11,401 nucleotides of DNA from Deinococcus sp. Lineage in GTDB: Bacteria; Deinococcota; Deinococci; Deinococcales; Deinococcaceae. A program made the translations under genes and the position numbers. A model generated the notes under the pieces. That model was not told the origin of the DNA. It saw only the letters and a program-made list of their open reading frames with translations, and did not search any database. The stretch covers positions 1,907-13,307 of the forward strand of contig JAGLBF010000061.1 of the NCBI GenBank assembly GCA_018260375.1, read 5' to 3'. Of this stretch, positions 5,488 to 11,401 are shown one piece after another; the first letter of the stretch is position 1, and each line of letters begins with the position of its first letter.

Positions 5488-6822
5488 TCAGCTTTTTTGG
5501 GCGATCACCTCGGCTACCCGCTGCGCCACTTGGTGAATCTCGGCCTCGTCAGGGCCTTCTACCATCACGCGCACCAGGCTCTCGGTGCCGCTGGGGCGCA
5601 GGTTGATGCGGCCTTTGCCCGACAGTTGCACCTCGGCGGCGCGTACAGCGGCTTGCACTTCGGGGTCGCGGCTCACTGCCTGCTTGTCCTTAACACGTAC
5701 ATTCACAAGCGTCTGCGGAAACATCACCAGTTCGCTGTGTAATTCGTCAAGTGTTGTACCCAGTTGCAGCATGGCCCTGAGGGTCAGCAGCGCCGTGAGC
5801 ACGCCGTCACCCGTAGGCGATACATCCAAAAACAGCATATGCCCGCTTTGCTCGCCGCCCAGGGTCAGCCCTTTGGCCTTCATACGCTCGTGAACATAGC
5901 GGTCACCTACGGCCGTGCGCTCAAGGGCAATGCCGGCTTCGGTCAGCATCACCTCTAGGGCCATGTTGCTCATGACAGTGGTCACCACGCTCTTTTCGCC
6001 CCTGGCACGGGCGTTGAGCAGCAGCATGTGATCACCGTGAACCTCGTTGCCCCTCGAGTCGACAAAAAGGCAGCGGTCTGCGTCACCGTCAAAGGCTACG
6101 CCTAGGTCGTAGGCACCGCCCTGTACCAGTTGCTTGAGGTGCTGCAGGTGGGTGGAGCCGCAGCCTTTGTTAATATTGCGCCCGTCGGGGTTGGTGTACA
6201 CCGCAAACACCTCAGCCCCCGCCGCCTGAAAGATGCGCGGCGCGATGCGGTAGGCCGCACCATTGGCGCAGTCCATAGCGATGCGCAGGCCCGAAAGGTC
6301 AGGTGCCTGGGCGCGCAAAAAGCTGGCATACAGCCGCTCCACTTCACCGTAGTTGGTGATGCTGCCCATGTCTACGCCCGTCACAGGGGGCAAGTCGGCA
6401 ACCTGGACGATGGCAGCTTCCATTTCGGCTTCTAGGCTGTCACTTAGTTTTTCACCGGTGGCCCCAAAAAACTTAATACCGTTGTCCTGGTAGGGGTTGT
6501 GCGACGCGCTGATCACCACGCCAGCGTCGGCCCCCAGCTGGCGGGTGAGGTAGCTGACACCGGGGGTTGGCAACACGCCCAGGTGGGTTACATTCACACC
6601 GCGACTGGTCAGGCCCGCTGCCAGCGCCGCTTCTAGCATGTCGCCGCTCTGGCGGGTGTCTTTGCCAATAACCACACTGGCACGCGGGTTGCGGCTGCGC
6701 AGCACTTCGCCTGCCGCTGCCCCCAGTTGCATCACCCAGGCTGCCGTGAGCGGGTATTCACCTGCGACAGCACGCACGCCGTCAGTACCAAAAAATTGCC
6801 GTTGAGAAGAAGGTTGAAGCAT
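5488..6822 (-). CDS. glmM: Phosphoglucosamine mutase GlmM
   Basis: GlmM interconverts glucosamine-6-phosphate and glucosamine-1-phosphate in the cytoplasm, supplying GlmU for UDP-GlcNAc and hence peptidoglycan and other surface glycans. The 444 residues match the family length. FGTDGVRAVAG (11-21) opens domain 1. S107 in ISASHNPYQDNGIKFFG (104-120) is the phosphorylated catalytic serine. D245, D247 and D249 in FDGDADR (244-250) bind magnesium. GGEQSGH (322-328) is the sugar-binding loop and RPSGTES (409-415) the phosphate-binding loop of domain 4. The bacterial GlmM wording (SASHNPYQDNGIKFF) separates it from phosphoglucomutase or phosphomannomutase. The ATG at 6822 has a TACAAT box 7 nt upstream and no SD. 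The gene stands alone and points towards the M20-unknown pair. Confidence 0.97.
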   Translation of the reverse strand: MLQPSSQRQFFGTDGVRAVAGEYPLTAAWVMQLGAAAGEVLRSRNPRASVVIGKDTRQSGDMLEAALAAGLTSRGVNVTHLGVLPTPGVSYLTRQLGADAGVVISASHNPYQDNGIKFFGATGEKLSDSLEAEMEAAIVQVADLPPVTGVDMGSITNYGEVERLYASFLRAQAPDLSGLRIAMDCANGAAYRIAPRIFQAAGAEVFAVYTNPDGRNINKGCGSTHLQHLKQLVQGGAYDLGVAFDGDADRCLFVDSRGNEVHGDHMLLLNARARGEKSVVTTVMSNMALEVMLTEAGIALERTAVGDRYVHERMKAKGLTLGGEQSGHMLFLDVSPTGDGVLTALLTLRAMLQLGTTLDELHSELVMFPQTLVNVRVKDKQAVSRDPEVQAAVRAAEVQLSGKGRINLRPSGTESLVRVMVEGPDEAEIHQVAQRVAEVIAQKS

Positions 6823-6829
6823 GGGGGAT

Positions 6830-6835
6830 ATTGTA
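6830..6835 (-). promoter_or_regulatory. Candidate leaderless -10 box of glmM
   Basis: Minus-strand TACAAT is followed by 7 nt (ATCCCCC) and the glmM ATG, with no SD. It lies 12 bp past the end of the lipoprotein terminator. The T-tract of that terminator falls where a -35 would be, and no good -35 hexamer is seen. Confidence 0.6.
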
Positions 6836-6847
6836 GCGGGTAGACAT

Positions 6848-6878
6848 AAAAAAAGCCCCCCGCAGGGGGAGGCCTTTT
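6848..6878 (-). terminator. Intrinsic terminator of the lipoprotein gene
   Basis: On the minus strand TCCCCC (6870-6865) pairs with GGGGGG (6861-6856) around a TGC loop. The stem can be extended by AAAAG with CTTTT, leaving a small bulge, and is followed by seven T (6854-6848). It begins 14 nt past the lipoprotein TAA and separates that gene from glmM on the same strand. On the plus strand the T-tract is only four, so it is mainly one-directional. Confidence 0.85.
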
Positions 6879-6891
6879 ACAGGAAGATTAT

Positions 6892-9447
6892 TTACTTAAT
6901 ACCGTCGCCGTCGTCATAGTCGCCTGACTTATCAGTCACTACAATGTCATAAGCATCATATTTGGCATTCAGTGCACTGTCCTTCAGGTAGCTATAAGTA
7001 GAGCTGTTAATTCCACGGGCCCAATACAGATTATTTAGTCCGTCATCAGTATAGCTGAACACGCCAGTAGTGTTATTGGCAGTAGCCATATTGCCCAGGC
7101 TCAACAGAGGAGCCTTGAAGTTGACCCATTTTGCAATTTCAGAGGCCGAGGGAGTAGATTTGCCAGCACGACGAGTAATGTCATCTATAGCCGCTCCACT
7201 AATCTTATTCCAGTCCTCTTTATTAAATTGGCCATAGGCATCTACAGACTGCAACATGCTACCAGCATTAACAGTTACTTTGTTTACAGTCAAGAGGCCA
7301 TCTTTACCAATCCATTCAATGCTGGCGGCTCCTCCATTCGTAGGAATAACCTTAATAGGATTGACTGTAATACTTGCGTTACCAGCACGGTCAATAACCA
7401 AGGCCTTCAGCACAATATTATTATTAAGACCACTCTTAGCCAGAGCAATCCAGCCCTTATTCAGGGTGTCGCTAGGCATAAACTCATTCTTATAATCTAC
7501 ACTGCGTGCAAACTCAGCAGGAGCATTAACTATAGGGTGAGGTGTCAGATTATCAGATGACATGGTATTGCTATCATCCCAGAACAGAAGGGTACGGTAG
7601 ACACCCGAAGTGATGTCACTAGAAGTGGTTTCAGTGGTTACCGTCTCACCGCTTTTAAAGGTCTGAGCAGCAGACATACTGGGTCGGTTAAAGCCGACAG
7701 TAGGCGCAGTATTGTCAATGGTAACAGTAGTATCACAAGCATTTGATGTCATAGGATTGCCTAGCTTATCAGTCATAGTACCATAGTTAAGCTTATAGGT
7801 TCCATCAGGAATCAAATTACGAGTGTCAAACACTGAACTATTAGCGTCGGCATTAGCAGGCTTAGGAAGGAAGTAGTTAGCACCAGCGTTAGCATTTATG
7901 CCAGCTAAAGATACTGTATAAGTATTAGCGTCAACTCCGATACCAGATTTATCGTCAACTGCACCATATGTTAGTTGTGCAACACCGCTAATATACTTAG
8001 TAGGATCTACAGAAGGGAATGGCAAAGGAGAATAATCACGTAAACCACTGCAAGTAACAGTAGGGCCAGTATTATCCACAATCAGGGGTTTATAGATTGC
8101 ACTGGCCGTCTCATTACCAATCTGGTCACGGCTTACAGCATAAATACGGTATTCACCATCACCTAATGAACGAGTATCAATATCAGATTCAAAGCCCAGA
8201 CCATGAGCAATGGTCTTCACAGTAGTAAACTTAGTCTTGGTAATTTTGCTATTGGTGGCTGATAAGCTACGTAACATTGCAGCACGCTGGGTCAAGTCAG
8301 AGGTTTGCAGTTCAGGATGATTCGTAACTTCACTCAGGGGAACAATGTAGTAACGCACACCTTCAAAGCCGGCAGGGTGGCGGGTTACAAAAGTGACGTC
8401 ACTAGGAGCCTTTTGGTCAGGCTTGTCTTGGATATCAGGATTGGTAACGTACATCCAGATATTGCCGCGTGCCCAGCTACCCTGAGTGTTTGATTGATTA
8501 TCAGGTGCACCCTTGAAGGAGGGCTCGGGCTGTGTAGGGCCTGAATTATCAGCAATAACAGGTTGGTAGCTGACAACTTTACCATCTACGCGCAAAATCA
8601 TCCACTCGCGTACGCCTTCATATTCGCCCAAGCGGGTGGTATCTAAGGTATAAGTAGCAGTGTCGCCCGTAACAATGTCATTAAACAGCACATCAGCAGC
8701 CTGCGTTTCGGTAACAGTAGGAACGTCTGTTCCTGTGGTACGTGCCAGCAGCACTTCTACACGCTTACCAGTGGTACCAGGCGTTACAGTAAATTTTACT
8801 TTGCCCCGAACATACAAGTCGGTGTAAGTAGTAGCTTGACCATTGGCATCACTACCATTGGTAACGCCTTGATCATAGGTACGCCATGCGCCAGCAGGGC
8901 TAGCAGTTTGGTAAGTGTTGTAATCAGCATTAGCAGTATCAGTGACCAAGGTCAATTGCTGATCAGCGCTAGGAGCAAATTTACCAAAGACGACACCAGT
9001 CTGAGTTCCACTACCACCTACACCGCCAGGGGTAGTAGTTGCAGTCTTCGTGCTCTTAAAGGTGACCGTACTGTCGGTAGTGGTCAGGTCAGCTGTTTGG
9101 CTGCTAGGCTCAAAGGTATAGCCACTAATAGCAGTAGCCTTAACAACTGACTTACCTACTGGAAGGGTAATGCTGCCACTGCCATTAATAACTTCTACGG
9201 TGCGGGATTCGCCAGTGGGGGTAACCACATTAAAGCTAGCATTGGTCAGGTCACCCGTAAGCTTAACAACGAGGTTATGAGTGGTAACGGTAGGGGTGGT
9301 GGGGGTGGTAGGGGTGGTGGGGGTGGTAGGGGTGGTGGGGGTGGTAGGAGTAGTAGGGGTGGTGGTGGGGGTAGTATCTTTATTCTGTCCGCAAGATGCG
9401 AGGGTCAGAATGCCAGTGAGTGCCAACAGGGCGAGATTTCTATTCAT
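6892..9447 (-). CDS. Large surface lipoprotein with Thr-Thr-Pro stalk and Ig-like repeats
   Basis: The 851-residue protein has a lipoprotein signal: a hydrophobic stretch (5-17) and lipobox LASC with C19 as the lipidated cysteine. Residues 25-53 form a (TTP)n stalk, a likely extended spacer. Residues 58-131 look like a small beta domain with a GYTFEP motif. Three later segments end in DNSGPT (300-305), DNTGPT (458-463) and DNTAPT (578-583), preceded or followed by D-x-x-G-N turns (441-445, 560-564, 686-690): the usual signature of bacterial Ig-like modules. C466 and C571 could form a disulfide. The C-terminus, SGDYDDGDGIK, is acidic and could bind calcium. No enzyme motif was seen, so a structural or adhesive envelope role is inferred. 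Base composition is about 43-47 % GC in lines I sampled against 60-67 % in neighbours, partly from Asn/Thr/Ser richness. It has a canonical SD and its own promoter and terminator. Confidence 0.85.
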   Translation of the reverse strand: MNRNLALLALTGILTLASCGQNKDTTPTTTPTTPTTPTTPTTPTTPTTPTTPTVTTHNLVVKLTGDLTNASFNVVTPTGESRTVEVINGSGSITLPVGKSVVKATAISGYTFEPSSQTADLTTTDSTVTFKSTKTATTTPGGVGGSGTQTGVVFGKFAPSADQQLTLVTDTANADYNTYQTASPAGAWRTYDQGVTNGSDANGQATTYTDLYVRGKVKFTVTPGTTGKRVEVLLARTTGTDVPTVTETQAADVLFNDIVTGDTATYTLDTTRLGEYEGVREWMILRVDGKVVSYQPVIADNSGPTQPEPSFKGAPDNQSNTQGSWARGNIWMYVTNPDIQDKPDQKAPSDVTFVTRHPAGFEGVRYYIVPLSEVTNHPELQTSDLTQRAAMLRSLSATNSKITKTKFTTVKTIAHGLGFESDIDTRSLGDGEYRIYAVSRDQIGNETASAIYKPLIVDNTGPTVTCSGLRDYSPLPFPSVDPTKYISGVAQLTYGAVDDKSGIGVDANTYTVSLAGINANAGANYFLPKPANADANSSVFDTRNLIPDGTYKLNYGTMTDKLGNPMTSNACDTTVTIDNTAPTVGFNRPSMSAAQTFKSGETVTTETTSSDITSGVYRTLLFWDDSNTMSSDNLTPHPIVNAPAEFARSVDYKNEFMPSDTLNKGWIALAKSGLNNNIVLKALVIDRAGNASITVNPIKVIPTNGGAASIEWIGKDGLLTVNKVTVNAGSMLQSVDAYGQFNKEDWNKISGAAIDDITRRAGKSTPSASEIAKWVNFKAPLLSLGNMATANNTTGVFSYTDDGLNNLYWARGINSSTYSYLKDSALNAKYDAYDIVVTDKSGDYDDGDGIK
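9293..9346 (-). repeat. Three perfect 18-bp tandem repeats coding for TTPTTP, with G-quadruplex potential
   Basis: The plus-strand unit GGGGTGGTGGGGGTGGTA occurs at 9293-9310, 9311-9328 and 9329-9346 without a mismatch. A related, less regular stretch continues to about 9374. Eight runs of four or five G fall between 9293 and 9371 on the plus (template) strand, separated by 4-14 bases. Each unit adds six residues (TTPTTP) to the stalk, so copy number can change without breaking the frame. Confidence 0.92.
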
Positions 9448-9453
9448 ATGCTT

Positions 9454-9459
9454 TCCTCC
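9454..9459 (-). promoter_or_regulatory. Canonical Shine-Dalgarno of the lipoprotein gene
   Basis: Minus-strand GGAGGA lies 6 nt before the ATG at 9447, which fixes the start. It is the only well-placed consensus SD before a separately promoted gene in this window. The other free-standing genes have a -10 box at this position instead. Confidence 0.85.
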
Positions 9460-9489
9460 GTTGAAAAGCGGTTTCGCATTTCTGCCATC

Positions 9490-9519
9490 ATATTAGTGCA
9501 TTCTGAGTAGATTTGAAAA
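9490..9519 (-). promoter_or_regulatory. Proximal promoter candidate of the lipoprotein gene
   Basis: On the minus strand TTTTCA (9519-9514) is followed after 18 bp by TAATAT (9495-9490). The predicted 5' UTR would be about 35 nt. The -35 matches consensus at 4 of 6 positions. It is weaker than the candidate at 9617-9646. Confidence 0.35.
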
Positions 9520-9616
9520 GCCCCTGAGTGTAGTTGCCGAGTTTCCTACAATCACGTGCTCTCCTATATCTTTCTCATCTTACCCATACAGCCAGCAAAA
9601 AGTGAATCCTTACGGA

Positions 9617-9646
9617 AGTATAGGCAAAGCAGCCCAGCAGTGTCAA
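9617..9646 (-). promoter_or_regulatory. Near-consensus sigma-70-type promoter, distal lipoprotein promoter
   Basis: On the minus strand TTGACA (9646-9641) is followed after 18 bp by TATACT (9622-9617): 6 of 6 and 5 of 6 matches to consensus. Transcription would start near 9610 and give a 5' UTR of about 160 nt before the lipoprotein ATG. No other minus-strand gene intervenes, so it most likely drives the lipoprotein, or a leader RNA. Confidence 0.6.
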
Positions 9647-9810
9647 CTCGGAAAGTGTTGTGCTACGGGGCTTTTTTATGAGAAGCCTTCCAACAGTGAC
9701 AAACCCAAGGTATTCACATGCAGCTTAAAAAGCATCTGACAAGGCAGCCAGCAGCGTTCTAGTCTATCTAACGGTTATAGCCCAAAAAACGTAACTGACT
9801 CCTAACTTTC

Positions 9811-9836
9811 AGAAAAATAAAGGCTTCATGAATCCT
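9811..9836 (-). terminator. Weak terminator candidate overlapping the rarA stop
   Basis: Plus-strand AGGCTTCATGAATCCT (9821-9836) is nearly self-complementary. On the minus strand it forms a short stem containing the rarA TGA, followed by TTATTTTTC. The stem is short and has a mismatch, so it may not work as a terminator. Confidence 0.3.
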
Positions 9837-11124
9837 CAGGCTCATATTCTGCATGGGCTGCCCTGAGCTTGCGCCAGCGCTCCTTCATGCGGGCCTCCCA
9901 GCCTTCACCAGTGGGGGCGTACAGCTCTAGCAGTTGGCCTTCGGGGAAATAGTGTTGCTCAAAGCTACCTTGCGGGTCATCAAAGTAGTAGGCGTAGGCC
10001 CGCCCGTACCCCTGCTGGCGCATCAGTGTGGTGGGGGCGTTGCGCAGATGCAGTGGCACGGGCAGGCTGTCGCCCGCTTGCACAGCGCTCAGGGCATTAT
10101 TCCAGGCGACATACACGCTGTTGCTTTTGGGCGCCAGGGCTAGGTACACCACCGCCTGAGCCAGCGCCAAGTCACCTTCGGGTTGGCCCAAAAACTCAGC
10201 CGTGTCACGGGCGGCGATACACAGCCGCAGGGCTTGCGGGTCGGCCAGCCCAATGTCCTCAGAGGCCATACGCACAATGCGCCGCGCCACATACAGCGCG
10301 TCGGCCCCGCCTTCTAGCAACCGGGCCAACCAGTACAGCGCTGCGTCAGGGTGCGAGCCGCGCACCGACTTGTGCAGCGCCGAAATCAGGTTATAAAAGT
10401 CCTCGCCGCCCTTATCCATCGCGGGGAGGTGGCGGCCAAAGGCTTCTGTGACCTGCTCGGGGGTGACGGCTTCCTGGGGCGTTTCTAGCAGGCTAGCGGC
10501 TACCTCCAGCGTACCCAGGGCACGGCGAGCGTCGCCGCCTGCCAAGCGTGCCAGCAAGTCCAGCGCCTCAGGCTGGGCCTGCACGCCGACCAGCCCGTTT
10601 GGGTCACTCAGGGCTTTGTCAAGAAGCACGCGGATGTCAGCCTCAGCCAGCGGCTCTAGCACCAGCGTACGCGCCCGCGAGCGCAAGGCCGGGTTGACTT
10701 CAAAGCTGGGGTTCTCTGTGGTGGCTCCTATCAAGGTGAGCAGGCCCGACTCAACGTGTGGTAACAGCGCGTCTTGCTGGGCTTTGTTAAAGCGGTGAAT
10801 TTCATCTAGGAATAAGATGGTGCGCCTGCCCCGCCCGCGCAGCCGATCAGCTTCGGTGACAGCTTCGCGCACGTCTTTGATGCCTGCAGACACCGCCGAC
10901 AGCGCGATAAAGTGAGCGTCTATCTCCTGGGCGACCAGCCGGGCCAGTGTGGTTTTACCCACTCCTGGCGGCCCCCACAAAATCAGCGAACTCAGCCGCC
11001 CACTTTGCAGCATGCGTGGCAGCGGCTTACCTGGGCCGAGCAGGTGGCGCTGGCCTACCACCTCGGCCAGTGTACGGGGGCGCAGGCGCTCAGCAAGCGG
11101 TGCAGGCGGCTCAAACAAGGTCAT
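9826..11124 (-). CDS. rarA: Replication-associated recombination protein A (RarA/MgsA, AAA+ ATPase)
   Basis: RarA is a clamp-loader-like AAA+ ATPase that acts at stalled or collapsed replication forks, usually with SSB. The 432-residue protein shows the Walker A GPPGVGKTT (51-59, K57), the Walker B LFLDEIHRF (104-112, D107 and E108), sensor 1 GATTENPS (133-140) and the sensor 2 region GGDARRALGTLE (196-207). The MgsA-type C-terminal segments follow: SALHKSVRGSHPDAALYW (248-265), RMASEDIGLADPQAL (285-299), HLRNAPTTLM (359-368) and GYGRAYAYYFDDP (372-384). I start at the ATG at 11124 (MTLFEPPAPLAERLRP), which fits the family N-terminus and has a TATCAT box 6 nt upstream. An upstream in-frame start at 11226 would add 34 residues translated through a mobile-element end and is rejected. 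No partner gene is adjacent. Confidence 0.96.
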   Translation of the reverse strand: MTLFEPPAPLAERLRPRTLAEVVGQRHLLGPGKPLPRMLQSGRLSSLILWGPPGVGKTTLARLVAQEIDAHFIALSAVSAGIKDVREAVTEADRLRGRGRRTILFLDEIHRFNKAQQDALLPHVESGLLTLIGATTENPSFEVNPALRSRARTLVLEPLAEADIRVLLDKALSDPNGLVGVQAQPEALDLLARLAGGDARRALGTLEVAASLLETPQEAVTPEQVTEAFGRHLPAMDKGGEDFYNLISALHKSVRGSHPDAALYWLARLLEGGADALYVARRIVRMASEDIGLADPQALRLCIAARDTAEFLGQPEGDLALAQAVVYLALAPKSNSVYVAWNNALSAVQAGDSLPVPLHLRNAPTTLMRQQGYGRAYAYYFDDPQGSFEQHYFPEGQLLELYAPTGEGWEARMKERWRKLRAAHAEYEPEDS

Positions 11125-11130
11125 AGCGGT

Positions 11131-11136
11131 ATGATA
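11131..11136 (-). promoter_or_regulatory. Candidate leaderless -10 box of rarA, touching a mobile-element end
   Basis: Minus-strand TATCAT lies 6 nt before the rarA ATG with no SD, as in the DUF177 gene. An overlapping TATTAT (11139-11134) is an alternative. Its first bases belong to the AGTCCGTATT element end at 11136-11145, so the end may have created or altered the promoter. Confidence 0.5.
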
Positions 11137-11145
11137 ATACGGACT
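11136..11145. repeat. Isolated ATACGGA-type element end upstream of rarA
   Basis: AATACGGACT is identical to the ends at 2697-2706 and 11244-11253. Candidate partner ends facing it are at 11271-11278 and 11337-11345, so it may be the outer end of an element that later received another copy. The intervening 11146-11243 contains nothing else I recognise. Confidence 0.5.
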
Positions 11146-11243
11146 ATTCCTCATTCCAGTATCGCGGGAAAGCACCGAATATGCTTCCATACCAGGGAAC
11201 CCGCCTATACACTTGTTGCCGAGCATTCAGCAGCCATGCCGAT

Positions 11244-11345
11244 AATACGGACTGCGCCTCTACACCGCGCAGTCCGTACTGTTTCTTACGTCCGCCTCTG
11301 GGATGTCACCGCGTGTTTAATAAGGTTCAAGACAGAAGTCCGTAT
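11244..11345 (-). mobile_element. Family A element, 102-bp copy with an inner palindrome
   Basis: Read on the minus strand it starts ATACGGACTTCTG (11345-11333), continues into the CTTGAACC...ACACGCGGT block (11331-11308, 2 mismatches to 1339-1362), and ends in GCGCAGTCCGTATT (11257-11244). AATACGGACTGCGC (11244-11257) and GCGCAGTCCGTACT (11267-11280) form an almost perfect hairpin inside it. This inner block resembles the outer parts of the 74-bp copy with its middle deleted. Confidence 0.6.
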
Positions 11346-11346
11346 C

Positions 11347-11401
11347 ATACGGATTCCGATTGATTTGGCGTACTTCCGAATCAATCAGGGCGCATGCGAG
11401 T
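11347..11401 (+). repeat. Family B repeat, truncated by the window end
   Basis: It starts ATACGGATTCC, then repeats the block found inverted at 2779-2829 (51 bp, one mismatch) up to the last base of the window. Its first base is separated by one C from the end of the preceding element, so two element ends face away from each other across 11346. Confidence 0.7.

Larger units (their letters stand above)
9448..9825. other. 378-bp regulatory gap between rarA and the lipoprotein gene
   Basis: No gene is supported. It contains the lipoprotein SD and two promoter candidates, listed separately; a small hairpin GGCTT (9669-9673) / AAGCC (9683-9687) upstream of the strong promoter; and the 3' end of rarA. 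It lacks the ATACGGA elements that fill the other large gaps. The sequence is less GC-rich than the flanking rarA gene. Confidence 0.5.

Noticed and set aside
5463..5496. Duplicated AGCTGA...CCAG at the 3' end of glmM
   Set aside because: Only about 10 of 15 positions match; it is not above what chance could give.
9293..9374. Possible CRISPR-like array
   Set aside because: The units are contiguous 18-bp tandem copies inside a reading frame, with no spacers and no cas genes.
9277..9510. Plus-strand Gly/Arg-rich reading frame through the tandem repeat
   Set aside because: It is the complement of the Thr-Thr-Pro stalk. The minus-strand frame has an SD, a lipobox and 851 coherent residues.
9669..9687. 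GGCTT/AAGCC hairpin with a T-run as a plus-strand terminator
   Set aside because: The stem is only 5 bp, the T-run is in the loop rather than after the stem, and no plus-strand gene precedes it.
11125..11226. 34-residue N-terminal extension of RarA
   Set aside because: It would be translated through a mobile-element end. The family N-terminus and the TATCAT box both fit the ATG at 11124.
1..11401. CTAG frequency as a signature
   Set aside because: A rough count of about 35 CTAG sites is close to random expectation for this composition, so there is neither strong avoidance nor enrichment to report.
1..11401. Defence system, toxin-antitoxin pair, prophage, or tRNA/rRNA genes
   Set aside because: No characteristic proteins, paired small genes, integrase or RNA gene structures were found. 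The genes are housekeeping or surface functions.

Overview
The window looks like ordinary chromosome from a Deinococcus-type bacterium (Deinococcota); the species cannot be named from this. The grounds are: moderately GC-rich genes (about 60-67 % GC in lines I sampled); housekeeping proteins of recognisable families; a TANNNT -10 box only 6-8 nt before the ATG of most genes with no Shine-Dalgarno (SD) sequence, the leaderless-mRNA arrangement described for Deinococcus; and intergenic spaces filled with short elements ending in ATACGGA(C/T)T. No phage, plasmid, CRISPR, tRNA or rRNA signal was seen.

Layout. 1-115: non-coding, with a 10-bp-stem palindrome. 116-1229 (minus): a zinc-ribbon DUF177/YceD protein and moaC, overlapping by 8 nt. 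1230-1729: repeat-rich divergent space. 1730-2614 (plus): arginase. 2615-2943: repeats only. 2944-5287 (plus): a membrane-anchored PIG-L deacetylase, an M20 peptidase related to glutamate carboxypeptidase, and a small unknown protein starting one base after the peptidase stop. 5287-5387: an AT-rich 101-bp element with inverted ends. 5488-6822 (minus): glmM. 6848-6878: a terminator. 6892-9447 (minus): an 851-residue surface lipoprotein with a Thr-Thr-Pro stalk and Ig-like repeats, clearly lower in GC than its neighbours. 9448-9825: regulatory gap with a near-consensus promoter. 9826-11124 (minus): rarA. 11125-11401: a nest of the same mobile-element ends, cut by the window edge.

The genes form no single pathway. 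They cover molybdenum cofactor synthesis (moaC), ribosomal RNA or ribosome biogenesis (DUF177), arginine breakdown (rocF), cell-envelope precursor supply (glmM), cell-surface structure (lipoprotein, possibly PIG-L) and replication-fork maintenance (rarA). DUF177-moaC and M20-unknown are two-gene units; the other genes appear to have their own promoters.

I found no convincing new multi-gene system. The most interesting signals are: (i) a family of miniature inverted-repeat elements at different stages of internal deletion, one of whose ends appears to supply the -10 box of rarA; (ii) near-identical inverted 50-bp copies flanking the arginase gene and inverted 51-bp copies at 2779 and 11351; (iii) an 18-bp tandem repeat with strong G-quadruplex potential inside the lipoprotein gene; (iv) the shared leaderless promoter pattern.
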